Below the pieces are notes generated by a model. That model saw only the letters and a program-made list of their open reading frames with translations. It was not told the DNA's origin and searched no databases. From Pirellulaceae bacterium (GTDB lineage: Bacteria; Planctomycetota; Planctomycetia; Pirellulales; Pirellulaceae), in the NCBI GenBank assembly GCA_028280445.1, contig JANQLU010000037.1:62001-126000 (forward strand): 64,000 nucleotides of DNA, in the 5' to 3' direction. A program made the position numbers and the translations under genes. Shown here one piece after another: positions 8,454-16,664 of this stretch (positions are counted from its first letter, which is position 1; each line of letters starts with the position of its first letter).

Positions 8454-9011
8454 TTACTCGTCTCTTCCCTCGTCCCTCGCGCCTCTCCCCTCTTCTCTCT
8501 CCCCTGCCCTCGCATCGAGCGATTTCAAGAGATCGGCCCACCACATTCCGAGCATTCGGCAAAAAGCTTGGGTCGAGAGTCCGTGGCGGGCGGGATGGTC
8601 ATCGCGGATTTGACTCCAGCCACGGTGTGTGAGTGTGACCAATGTGCCACTGGGAACGCTGGCAAACTGGACTTCTACCTCGGTCTTTTCGTGCGGAGCA
8701 AAATTGATTCCTTGCCACCAAAATACAAGTCGCTCGGGTGGTTCCCAAGCGGTGACCTGGCCCGTCACAATTTCACGGACTTCTGTATCGGTTTCTACCG
8801 CTTCATACAGACGGCCGCCGATCCAAGGTTCGATTTTCATGATGCCGGAGCGTTTGCCGGATGCGCGAAACTTGATGCCGCGTCGCCACCATTGATCAAT
8901 TTCTTCGGTGAAGACTTGAAATGCGACGTTGGGCTCGACGGCGACCTGGATCGTGACGCGTACCTGGTCCCCTTTGCCACCACCGGGTTGCTCATCGGAT
9001 CCACGATTCAC
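8454..9011 (-). CDS. SRPBCC domain protein, AHSA1-like (module 2)
   Basis: A 185-residue SRPBCC protein. The core covers residues about 18-165: VRVTIQVAVEPNVAFQVFTEEIDQWW, IEPWIGGRLYE, VTAWEPPERLVFWW, LVTLTHRGW and a final helix with MLGMWWADLLKSLDA. The GTG at 9011 is chosen because it overlaps the arsR stop as GTGA and has GGAG ten bases upstream; an upstream start would reach deep into arsR. The last 16 or so residues (GEREEGRGARDEGRDE) are encoded by a purine-rich F repeat and are probably not part of the fold. Confidence 0.85.
   Translation of the reverse strand: MNRGSDEQPGGGKGDQVRVTIQVAVEPNVAFQVFTEEIDQWWRRGIKFRASGKRSGIMKIEPWIGGRLYEAVETDTEVREIVTGQVTAWEPPERLVFWWQGINFAPHEKTEVEVQFASVPSGTLVTLTHRGWSQIRDDHPARHGLSTQAFCRMLGMWWADLLKSLDARAGEREEGRGARDEGRDE
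8457..8513. repeat. F repeat inside a gene end
   Basis: A pyrimidine tract on the plus strand made of CTCTTCCCTCGTCCCTCGCG-type words. On the coding strand it is the purine tract that forms the 3' end of the SRPBCC gene up to its TAA. Confidence 0.75.
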
Positions 9012-9379
9012 TTGCGAGTTCTCCGAGCCGATTTCTTTTTCTTGTTGGCTTTTTTCGACTTTGTTTCCGCATGTTGTTTGAACGCCTGCAATTGGTCGTT
9101 CCAAAATGATTCCAACTGTTCTATCCAATCATGCAATTGCGAAAACGTTTCTTGCTGAAGTTGATAAACGCGACCTCGCGCGTCGTCCTCCAACGTTTTT
9201 TCTTCGATCAGCCCCGATTTGCGGAGGACTCGCAGATGACGACTGGTTAGCGGACGACTCAGCGACAATGCGTCGGCGATATCCGCCGGTCGTCGCGGTT
9301 GGTCGCGCAACAGATGGATGACGGCCAGACGATTGGGCTCGCCGAGCGCCGCAAAAACTTGATGAAGCTGTTGTTGCAT
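9008..9379 (-). CDS. ArsR-family regulator, SRPBCC partner (module 2)
   Basis: A 123-residue winged-helix repressor: HQVFAALGEPNRLAVIHLLRD, recognition helix LSRPLTSRHLRVLRKSGLI, wing RGRVYQLQQE, then a helical segment and a highly basic tail (KSKKANKKKKSARRTRK). No metal-site cysteines. Its ribosome site (AGGAAT) overlaps the original end of the VOC gene, and its stop overlaps the SRPBCC start, so the three were built as one translational unit. The likely operator is the 26-base dyad at 9867-9892. Confidence 0.9.
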   Translation of the reverse strand: MQQQLHQVFAALGEPNRLAVIHLLRDQPRRPADIADALSLSRPLTSRHLRVLRKSGLIEEKTLEDDARGRVYQLQQETFSQLHDWIEQLESFWNDQLQAFKQHAETKSKKANKKKKSARRTRK

Positions 9380-9388
9380 CGGGAATTC

Positions 9389-9829
9389 CTAGCGAACGCG
9401 TTGCATAAACCACCAATGATGACCTTCGAGATCCACCGCGCGGTAGGAACGATCCGCCTAGAAATCTTCGCCATAGTCATGTGTTGCGGGTTGATCGATG
9501 ATTTGGGCGCCCGCCGCACGCGCGTGTTCGTAATGGGCATCGGCGTCGTCGACATAGATACACAACGATTGCGTATTGGTGCCGCCAATGGATTGGGGAC
9601 TTTTACTCGGCAATGGATAAGGTTCAGCAGACCTGAGTCGCGCGTCGGAAACCATGACCAGTCCATCTCCAAACGTCAATTCGGAATGCACAATCTCGCC
9701 TTGGTCGCCCTCGATCTTGAGGCGAATCTCGAATCCAAAAACGTTGCAAATCCAATCAATGGCGGCCGCTGCGTCGTCGTAATACAGAGCCGAAGATATT
9801 CGCGGCCATCCTGCAGGAGTCGATTTCAT
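9389..9829 (-). pseudogene. VOC/glyoxalase-fold gene with an in-frame stop
   Basis: A vicinal oxygen chelate (bleomycin resistance/glyoxalase-like) protein of 146 codons: PRISSALYYDDAAAAIDWIC at the start, then HSELTFGDGLVMVSDARL, YVDDADAHYEHARAAGA and DYGEDF. Codon 124 (9458-9460) is TAG. Past it the frame continues RSYRAVDLEGHHWWFMQRVR and ends at 9389, ten bases before the arsR start. That tail is exactly the missing last strand of the fold with its conserved glutamate region, so this is one gene broken by a single stop, not a short natural protein. A Trp codon (TGG) is the simplest ancestor. The ATG at 9829 has AAGG upstream. Sequencing error or readthrough remain possible. Confidence 0.85.
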
Positions 9830-9866
9830 TTTCTATTGCCTTGTGAAAATAGTTTCTCGTATTGAT

Positions 9867-9892
9867 AATAGTTAAATAATTGTTAAACTATT
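9867..9892. promoter_or_regulatory. Putative ArsR operator, module 2
   Basis: A 26-base imperfect dyad with perfect outer arms AATAGTT (9867-9873) and AACTATT (9886-9892) and further matching inner bases around AATT. A third AATAGTT is at 9848-9854. It lies 38 bases upstream of the VOC start codon and is AT-rich, so it probably overlaps the promoter of the VOC-arsR-SRPBCC unit. Confidence 0.6.
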
Positions 9893-9962
9893 TGTCAAGC
9901 GGTTTGTGGCGGTTTTGAGCTGCAATGTTGAATCATGTTCCGAACATTTGGAGCGACCGACG

Positions 9963-10559
9963 GTGGGAATTCTCGATCCATGGAACGTAGTTTTTCTGAT
10001 TGGTTTTTTGGTCTATACCTTGATCCGCAGGTATTTTGTGCTGCAGACTCGTGCTAACCAGCCGCAAATACGGTGTATCGATACGGTGGAAAAGATTTTG
10101 TTGGTGGGCGTGATTACCACGAGTTTGCTATTCCCCGCGGTGTACTTGGTGACTCCCGTTTTCTCGTTTGCCAATTACGAATTGCCGATTTGGGTCCGTG
10201 CCGCCGGTGTACCGATTTTGGTGTTTGCGTTGTGGTTGTTTTGGCGATCTCATGCTGACCTCGGTTCGAATTGGTCGGTAACGCTGGAGATTCAAGCGGA
10301 GCACAAGGTTGTTGATCGAGGTGTTTACAAGCGGGTGCGGCATCCGATGTACGCTTCGATTTTTCTGTTTGCTTTGGCCCAGGGATTAATTCTCAACAAT
10401 TGGTTGGCCGGTTGGTCCGCCTGGATAATGTTCGCCTGTCTCTATTTCCGGCGCGTGCCTCAAGAAGAAACAATGATGTTGGATTTCTTTGGAGAAGATT
10501 ATCGAGCATACATGCGGAAAACAGGTCGGCTCTTTCCGCGGTTGTTTGGCGGCAAGTGA
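9963..10559 (+). CDS. ICMT-like membrane methyltransferase family protein
   Basis: A 198-residue inner-membrane protein with about four or five helices. The C-terminal half has the isoprenylcysteine carboxyl methyltransferase/PEMT signature: GVYKRVRHPMYASIFLFALA, then RVPQEETMMLDFFGEDYRAYMRKTGRLFP, where the RHP and EE residues form the cofactor and substrate site in the family. Bacterial members methylate small or lipid substrates rather than prenylated proteins; the substrate here is unknown. The GTG at 9963 was preferred over GTG 9906 because GGAG lies nine bases before it. Confidence 0.8.
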   Translation: MGILDPWNVVFLIGFLVYTLIRRYFVLQTRANQPQIRCIDTVEKILLVGVITTSLLFPAVYLVTPVFSFANYELPIWVRAAGVPILVFALWLFWRSHADLGSNWSVTLEIQAEHKVVDRGVYKRVRHPMYASIFLFALAQGLILNNWLAGWSAWIMFACLYFRRVPQEETMMLDFFGEDYRAYMRKTGRLFPRLFGGK

Positions 10560-10690
10560 GACGGGAAAAAGGTTGGGACCAAATGGCGACGCTGCGAAAA
10601 AGTTTGGAATTGGCTCACGCAGAGCCGCAGGGGAATTGCTGAATTTCACCTCTGTCCTCTTCTCTCGCCCCTCTTCCCTCATTTATCCCA
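10560..10690. repeat. F repeat and a second low-complexity tract
   Basis: The gap between the two membrane enzymes holds a tract with CTCACGCAGAGCCGCAGGGG (10614-10633) and then an F-type pyrimidine tract (10648-10680, CTCTTCTCTCGCCCCTCTTCCC words). No gene is seen. The CPBP gene probably uses a promoter in the remaining 90 bases. Confidence 0.5.
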
Positions 10691-10769
10691 ATGTTGTCCA
10701 ACGGGATTCGAATGCACTATCTGGCAAAATGTGTGAGGGAGGTTTTTTCCCGCACTGTTTTGTTTGACG

Positions 10770-11717
10770 ATGAATAATCTTGGAGCGGCTGAAGTGCAAA
10801 ATTCCTCAATTTGGCGTAATCGATCGGGTGATTTGAGGGCGGTATGGTCGGTATTGATTCTGATTGGCACGATTGGAATCGTGGCCAATCCCCTGGTGTT
10901 GGCGCTGGATGCGACGAACGTTCCGGTACTGGAGAATTCGTTGAAAAATCTGTGCGTTGCCATCGCCGTGATGGTTGCCATCGTCGTGATCTGTCGTTTG
11001 AGTATCTACGGCGCGGCGGATTTTGGATTCGGGCGACTGCAGCGATGGTGGGTTGGAGTCTTGTTGGGATTGGCCGCCGGCGCTGTGCCGATTTACGTGT
11101 TTGTTGCCGCGGGATGGGGTTTTGGCGCGCTATCGATCACGGACCAATCGGGGACGGACTTTACAGATGTGCCCTTAACCGTTGCCTTGATCGGGCAAGC
11201 CATTCGCTACATCAGTGGTAGTTTTTTTGAAGAGACGGTGGCCCGTGGATTTTTGTTTTATTTGTTGTTGACCCGATTGCCGTGGGAAAAAGCCTGGCAA
11301 AGAAATTTGACGGCGATTCTGGTGTCATCGGTAATTTTCAGTTTGCTACATTTGGGGAACCCCGATTTGACACCTCTGGCTTTGATAAATCTGGCTGCGG
11401 TTGGTGTTTGGTTTGGAGTACTTTATCTGGGGTCAGGAAATCTGCTAGTTCCGATCATGGCTCATTTTGCCTGGAACCTGTTTCAAAACAACGTGTTTGG
11501 CATGCCCAATGGCGGTGGAGAATCCAAAGCCTGGATCTTGAATGTCCGACCCGAAATTGACAATATCGTGACGGGCAGTGGATTGGGACCCGAAGGAAGT
11601 TTGATCACGACGTTGATCTTGGCCGTTATGATCGGTGTCTGTTTGCCATGGGTTATCAAGCGTGAATTGATTTCACGAGAAATCAAAAATGATGCGGGTG
11701 AACAAAGCTCCGAGTGA
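10770..11717 (+). CDS. CPBP family intramembrane metalloprotease
   Basis: A 315-residue polytopic protein of the CPBP (CAAX protease and bacteriocin-processing, Abi) family. All three catalytic motifs are present: EETVARGF (the EExxxR motif, about residue 155), FSLLHLG (FxxxH, about 190), and HFAWNLF (HxxxN/D, about 234). Around eight membrane helices surround them. Members cleave membrane proteins or peptides; the substrate is unknown. The ATG at 10770 is preferred over the TTG two codons earlier. It is codirectional with the ICMT-like gene; in eukaryotes ICMT and CPBP-type proteases act in the same prenyl-protein pathway, but here the adjacency may be chance. Confidence 0.88.
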   Translation: MNNLGAAEVQNSSIWRNRSGDLRAVWSVLILIGTIGIVANPLVLALDATNVPVLENSLKNLCVAIAVMVAIVVICRLSIYGAADFGFGRLQRWWVGVLLGLAAGAVPIYVFVAAGWGFGALSITDQSGTDFTDVPLTVALIGQAIRYISGSFFEETVARGFLFYLLLTRLPWEKAWQRNLTAILVSSVIFSLLHLGNPDLTPLALINLAAVGVWFGVLYLGSGNLLVPIMAHFAWNLFQNNVFGMPNGGGESKAWILNVRPEIDNIVTGSGLGPEGSLITTLILAVMIGVCLPWVIKRELISREIKNDAGEQSSE

Positions 11718-11750
11718 TTGGTTCGATATCGGATCACTTGAAAATCTACA

Positions 11751-13844
11751 TTACCATTTGTGTCGATACTCAACGCGAATCCCGTTGACGTCATTGTCGA
11801 GATCAAAAAATCCGATCATCCCATCCACACGAATGATATCCGCATTGCTGATGGGCAATTGGTAGCGGAAGCCGAGTCCGTATTGATCGCCTCGGGCGTT
11901 GCGGTTGGCATCGTCTCCGTGTACTCCAATGTAAGCCGCTTCGAGAATCAACTGTTGACTAAAATCGGTTGCCAAAATGTTGAATCCAACCGCACAGCCA
12001 TAAGTGTCGTTTCCGGTGTCATCCAATGTTGGAAACCCGGTCATCCCGTCAGTTTCAAACAGGATACCAGTGTTGCGGAGCACGCCGCCAGCGAAACCCG
12101 CACGAGCGGCGGATTGTGGACGATCAAAACCGGCGAACATGTTGAAATACGGAACGAACGTTAACGGGTTGGCGGTGGTAAAAGAGTTTTCAATCAACAA
12201 CAAAACTCCGTCGGCCGTCTGTCGTTGGTTGGGTGATTTTTGTCCTGCGTTGGCAATCACACGAACTGAGTTGGAGATAAAACGACCGTATCGTCTGGAA
12301 TAGGCCAGCGAAATATTGTGATAACTCAAATCGCGAATCTGGTTTTGATCTTCGAGAAATGCGTAGTCGATTTCAAAGTAACCCCCGGCCGCTTCGATAA
12401 ACGTCGCGATTCCAAACAAATCGACATCGTCATCCGGAAACGCTGGCGAGGTGACGTCGTCCCAGGCATAGAAAAAAGTGATGTCCATGTTGGAAATGTC
12501 GAGCAAACGGCTATTGCGGGCGGGGATCGTGTAGGCGACACCAAGAAATGCGTCTTCGAGCCAGACCCCGTTTTGGAATAACAACGGCATGAGGCCTGCG
12601 GCAAACGGGGCGTCAAATGGCAGGTTTTCACCAACCAGGCCGCCCCACAATGCACCCAAATCGCCTTCGAGATATCCGAAATTGACGTTGCCGTTTAATC
12701 GATTGTCGAAATCAAAATTGCGATCCAGCAGGTATTTTGAATTGTTCACTCCATCGTCAAACGGCGTCATGTTGAACACGATTCGTTCGGTCGAAGTAAA
12801 TTTAAAATCAAAAAACAGGTTGGCTTCGAACGACCAGAAACTTTGGTTGTCACCGTTTTGAGTGGCCGAAGAAACCGCTGTGCGAAAATCACCGTGGACG
12901 ATGAATTGGGGAACCACGGGATTTTTTGGACCCAGAAAATTGAATGCGGGGCTCAATTGTCCGAGTTGGTACCATGGTCGCCCGATCTCGACCAACGGTC
13001 GTTGATTGGCGTTGAGTGTTTTGCCTTGATAGACCTCCATCTCCGATCCCGGGTCATACGGCATGGTGTAATCAATCGGGTCGGCTGGAAAATCAAATGG
13101 ATTACTGGAAAGCGTTTCGACGCCCGGTCCGGTTTGTGGATGTTTGTGTAAAAACTGTTCGCCGAATTTGGGTTGTCCTGCCAATGTGTAATTGCTGGAT
13201 GCGCCGATCGTTCCTTCTTGCGCAGGCCGGGGAAATGAGGCTGGTCGCGCCGGTGTTGGGGTCGGCAGTTGATTCCGTTGAGATGCGGGGTAGTTGTTGG
13301 TGATGGCCGTGTTTCGAGGAGTCGGCAGTAGTACTGGGCGCTGATTTTCGGGAACTGGCAGCTCTTGCCGCGCGACGCGCATCGGGCGCGGAGACACGGA
13401 TTGTGGACGCGCGGGCAGTGGAGACGCGAGGCGCGGAGATGCGAGGTTCGGAGACACATTGTGCGGTGGCATCGGACGCGGAGACATATTGCGCTGAGCC
13501 ACGAATGGTTTCGACTGGTTTGCAGGCCGGCGGTAGCGTTGGTGAGGTAAACTGGCTGGACCGACAAACAGATCTTCGTCGATTCCCAATGCCGCGAATG
13601 GGTCGGGAGTTTGGCGACGAGGGTGTGCCACCGGGGGTTGGCGTTGTTGTGCGTTGATCAATACAGCATCGATATCCGTTATGTCATTGGGAAAGGTGTA
13701 GGCGACCGTTTGAACAGGATACCGTCGAGGTTGATTTGGTCGACTCGTTGTTTGTCCGAGGCAAAAACACGGCGCACCGGTCACTAGCGTAGCAATCAAG
13801 ATTGCGACGAAACGTTCGAAACCGTATTTGTTAATCACGTCCAT
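11751..13844 (-). CDS. Candidate outer-membrane beta-barrel protein with proline-rich linker
   Basis: A 697-residue protein with a leader at 1-30 (RFVAILIATLVTGAPCFCLG). Residues about 35-290 are a disordered linker rich in P, R, S and Q. From about 290 the sequence changes to alternating hydrophobic and polar strands with many aromatic residues, charged turns (for example FDDGVNNSK) and a C-terminal tryptophan (EYRHKW), as in outer-membrane barrels. I do not recognise a named family. It starts 11 bases after the stop of the pentaheme cytochrome gene and is surely co-transcribed. A porin partner of the cytochrome is the natural guess. Confidence 0.7.
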   Translation of the reverse strand: MDVINKYGFERFVAILIATLVTGAPCFCLGQTTSRPNQPRRYPVQTVAYTFPNDITDIDAVLINAQQRQPPVAHPRRQTPDPFAALGIDEDLFVGPASLPHQRYRRPANQSKPFVAQRNMSPRPMPPHNVSPNLASPRLASPLPARPQSVSPRPMRVARQELPVPENQRPVLLPTPRNTAITNNYPASQRNQLPTPTPARPASFPRPAQEGTIGASSNYTLAGQPKFGEQFLHKHPQTGPGVETLSSNPFDFPADPIDYTMPYDPGSEMEVYQGKTLNANQRPLVEIGRPWYQLGQLSPAFNFLGPKNPVVPQFIVHGDFRTAVSSATQNGDNQSFWSFEANLFFDFKFTSTERIVFNMTPFDDGVNNSKYLLDRNFDFDNRLNGNVNFGYLEGDLGALWGGLVGENLPFDAPFAAGLMPLLFQNGVWLEDAFLGVAYTIPARNSRLLDISNMDITFFYAWDDVTSPAFPDDDVDLFGIATFIEAAGGYFEIDYAFLEDQNQIRDLSYHNISLAYSRRYGRFISNSVRVIANAGQKSPNQRQTADGVLLLIENSFTTANPLTFVPYFNMFAGFDRPQSAARAGFAGGVLRNTGILFETDGMTGFPTLDDTGNDTYGCAVGFNILATDFSQQLILEAAYIGVHGDDANRNARGDQYGLGFRYQLPISNADIIRVDGMIGFFDLDNDVNGIRVEYRHKW
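13386..13486. repeat. Degenerate tandem repeat in the barrel gene linker
   Basis: Short units around GGAGACACGG and GGAGACGCGAGGCGCGGAG recur about every 20-30 bases. They encode SPRPM, SPNLASPRLASP and SPRPMR in the proline-rich linker of the barrel protein. This looks like unit expansion within the gene. Confidence 0.6.
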
Positions 13845-13855
13845 GCGAGCAAAAC

Positions 13856-16210
13856 TTATTTCACTTCGAACCTGACCGTGTAATCGTGAGAATCGCAGAT
13901 CCACTCGTTCATCATGCGTTCCATTTCAGCGGTGGCTTTGACAAAACGCATAAAGTAAATGGGTTCAGCGCGGCTTCGCATACGGATCCGCAGATAGTAG
14001 ATGCCAGGTTTTCGAATTAAATGGGACGGGACAACGTACTTTGCCTTTCGTTTCCCCAGTGGAGGTAGCGAATGGCCTTCCATGCGAATAAAAGGCGGAT
14101 GGTTGATGACCGAGGTTGGCTGTGCAGCAGGTCGGATGAACGGTAGTTGGTCAAAGTCGACGTTGATCGGCAGAGGCATTTCACGATCAGTTCCCTTGAC
14201 GTTCGTTGTCAGAAACTTGGTTTGCAAATTAAACAACTGCTTGTCGAACGCAATTTTTCTCTTTTGAACATCGAGTGATTGGAGATCGGCCAGGTCACCG
14301 TTGGAGTCGAGATAGCCGGATTCCCAAAGTTGTTGAAGATCGGGTCCAAACAGCGTAACGTTCAACCACAGCTGGGGTTGGGCACCGAGCGAACCGCTGG
14401 GCATGTTATGGCCGTTGTTCAGGTTGGTCAGGCAATAATAGAATTTGAGTTTCTTGCCGACGTTTCGCGGACCAGTGAAAAATGGTCCATCGATTCTCGA
14501 ACTGTTCTCAAACAACTGACGACGAATTTCTTTTTTGTAAGCCAGTTTTTTCAGGTTGCTGTCGACAATATCGCGGGCGTCGTAGCGATCATCGACTTCG
14601 CGCCAAGCGGGAGGAAAATAGCAAGTGAATTTCCCGGCTGCCAAAGCGTCTTCGAACGCATCGGTGCCCCACCCTGCCCTCCAATCGAATTGCAACCATT
14701 CGTTAACCGTCCAGCGATTGCTTTCGATCGTTTGCGGGAAAATACCGGGATGCGCAATCGAGTACCCGGGCCCATAAAACAGATGGTTGGAATGTTTTCG
14801 ATCGGCATTGACGACTTTGCCCGCAATGACGGCTGCCGGACCGACGGTGTATCCTTCGTTGCGTCCAGGTACTTTGCCCATGTGGCAGTCCTGGCAAGTT
14901 ATCCCTTGTCGGAAGGCGGGACTGGCGCGGTATTGTTCCCAGACCACCTCTAATTTAATGCCGGGTTTGACGGCAACCTGATGACAAGACATGCAGAACG
15001 AGCTTTTTGACAACTGCTCGAATTTTATGGCTCGGCGGTGAATGGGTTGACCGAGTCCTTTGGATTTCGGGTTGTCTTTTGTTTTGAAATAGCCGCCGTA
15101 TTTGATGGCTTTTTCAACCCCAGTACCATCGGTACCACCGTAAACGGGTTCGTATATATCTCCCGGTTCAATTCGCCGCTCGCCATCGGCTTTGTTGTAG
15201 TTTTCTTTGACTCGGTGACAGGCAACGCAAGTTACGCCTTCGCGAAACACCTTGGGGCCATCCCAAATGGCCTGATCACGACGCAGTTCCATGGTGGTTG
15301 CAACGGGGGCATGGCAACGCAGGCAAAAATAGCCCAATGTTCCTTGGGCGAGGCGATTGATGGTATCTTCGAAGCGGTGAAACATGGGTGAAATTGCCGC
15401 GTATGCGTGACTGGAACCGGCCCATTCTTCGTAGATTTGTTGATGACAAACGCGACATTCATCCGCTGATGGGAAACGGGTTCGTGAGAACGCACCGAGG
15501 TGGGGATCTTCGCCAGCGGCGATTTTTTTCTCGAGTTCCGTTTGTACTTTTTTGACATACGCCGCATTTCGAGCCTTGGCCCGCGCTTTGCGATTTTGCA
15601 AGGTGGCTTTTCGATGGGGGTTGTAATTGGCCAATGTTGCGGGGGTCAATTGAGGAGTTGCCGAACGGTGATTGTTGTTGGCTCTCGGGATTTGTGAGTA
15701 ATGTTGATTGCCGGACGTGTTGTTCGCCGAGTAATGATTTCGGTGATTTTGTGGTGGGTTGGATTGCCGAATCGTGTAGTGAGGTTGGGCGTTTCGAACC
15801 GGGTCTTGCTGTGTAATTACTTCGCGAGCGCTCGTCAGGCGAACTTGGGTTGGTTTCGTGTGTCCTTCTGTCGCTGGGATTTCTCCGTCGTAGAGTCCGG
15901 GCAGATCTGAAATGCATACCGGTGGCAATTCACGGAGGGCTTGTAACTGTTTGGGAGTCAGCCTGGGATTGACGGTCAGACGCTGCGGCTTGCCGTGCGG
16001 ACTTGGCTGCTGATTTTGGGCGATCGACCGTTGAGCAACGGAACTTGTGGGATTGGGTTCCGCTTGCTGATCGTTGCCGTGGAACTGGTGTGTTGTGACC
16101 GGTTTAAATCGGTCGGCAATCTCGTCTGGTGGTTTTTGGGCGCAGAATACGACGTAAATTGCGAAAACCACGCTGGATGTCAAAATAACGCAGGTTGTTT
16201 TGGAAATCAT
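13856..16210 (-). CDS. Pentaheme c-type cytochrome, membrane-anchored or exported
   Basis: A 784-residue protein with five CxxCH heme-binding motifs at about 252 (CRVCH), 296 (CLRCH), 328 (CVACH), 406 (CMSCH) and 439 (CQDCH), in an arrangement like cytochrome c554-type multiheme proteins. Extra conserved histidines (SSHAYAA, RRAIKF region, NRKHSNH-like) could be distal ligands. The N-terminus has a leader or anchor (VILTSSVVFAIYVVFCA), then about 200 residues rich in Q, N, P and H. The C-terminal 300 residues form a beta-rich domain without hemes. ATG at 16210 has GGAAAC upstream. With the barrel gene just downstream it may move electrons across the envelope; this is inference. Confidence 0.88.
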   Translation of the reverse strand: MISKTTCVILTSSVVFAIYVVFCAQKPPDEIADRFKPVTTHQFHGNDQQAEPNPTSSVAQRSIAQNQQPSPHGKPQRLTVNPRLTPKQLQALRELPPVCISDLPGLYDGEIPATEGHTKPTQVRLTSAREVITQQDPVRNAQPHYTIRQSNPPQNHRNHYSANNTSGNQHYSQIPRANNNHRSATPQLTPATLANYNPHRKATLQNRKARAKARNAAYVKKVQTELEKKIAAGEDPHLGAFSRTRFPSADECRVCHQQIYEEWAGSSHAYAAISPMFHRFEDTINRLAQGTLGYFCLRCHAPVATTMELRRDQAIWDGPKVFREGVTCVACHRVKENYNKADGERRIEPGDIYEPVYGGTDGTGVEKAIKYGGYFKTKDNPKSKGLGQPIHRRAIKFEQLSKSSFCMSCHQVAVKPGIKLEVVWEQYRASPAFRQGITCQDCHMGKVPGRNEGYTVGPAAVIAGKVVNADRKHSNHLFYGPGYSIAHPGIFPQTIESNRWTVNEWLQFDWRAGWGTDAFEDALAAGKFTCYFPPAWREVDDRYDARDIVDSNLKKLAYKKEIRRQLFENSSRIDGPFFTGPRNVGKKLKFYYCLTNLNNGHNMPSGSLGAQPQLWLNVTLFGPDLQQLWESGYLDSNGDLADLQSLDVQKRKIAFDKQLFNLQTKFLTTNVKGTDREMPLPINVDFDQLPFIRPAAQPTSVINHPPFIRMEGHSLPPLGKRKAKYVVPSHLIRKPGIYYLRIRMRSRAEPIYFMRFVKATAEMERMMNEWICDSHDYTVRFEVK

Positions 16211-16438
16211 GCTGGGTTTCCGTGGGAATGGGTCTAGCAGAAAAGCGGGATCTTCTGCACATGCAGACTCAGAAAGGTTTATCGAACAGGAATTACCCGA
16301 AAAACCAACAAAACTTGCCGACGCGGAAGCAATTGAAGATAATACGGTGGAGTTGCTAACAGAGCGGTAGCTAGCTTTGTTGCCTCCTTAAATTAGCGAA
16401 CCCGCAGAAAAATTCGTGTTTTGGGCGGTTTTTGGCCC

Positions 16439-16468
16439 TTGTCGCGATGCCAGCGAAAGCTTTATACT
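16439..16468 (+). promoter_or_regulatory. Putative promoter of the rpmJ-rplQ operon
   Basis: TTGTCG (16439-16444) and TATACT (16463-16468) with an 18-base spacer, 40 bases upstream of the rpmJ ATG. Both boxes are close to the sigma-70 consensus. Confidence 0.55.
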
Positions 16469-16508
16469 GTTGGGCTTTCAAAATCAAAATTTTTCCCGGA
16501 TTGCTACG

Positions 16509-16622
16509 ATGAAAGTCCGCGCTAGCGTCAAAAGAATTTGTGAAAACTGCAAGGTCGTTCGACGAAAAGGTCGCGTTTATATCGTTTGCAGCAATCCGCG
16601 TCATAAACAACGTCAAGGCTAG
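16509..16622 (+). CDS. rpmJ: Ribosomal protein L36
   Basis: A 37-residue large-subunit protein. It has the zinc-ribbon residues of the C+ form: Cys11, Cys14, Cys27 and His32 within [15 protein letters not shown] and [12 protein letters not shown]. It opens a five-gene operon. No secY, map or infA lies upstream; the neighbour there is a divergent cytochrome gene. Confidence 0.97.
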   Translation: MKVRASVKRICENCKVVRRKGRVYIVCSNPRHKQRQG

Positions 16623-16664
16623 TTTCAGAACCGCATCTGAAGCGAGCAAATCGGAGACTAATGA

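Noticed and set aside
12953-13567. A 204-codon open frame on the minus strand within the barrel gene
   Set aside because: It is a shifted frame of the repeat-rich linker region and has no ribosome site or domain. The longer frame has a leader and a barrel.
15459-15917. A 152-codon frame within the cytochrome gene
   Set aside because: Shifted frame of the low-complexity N-terminal part; no motif; same strand as the true gene, so both cannot be read.
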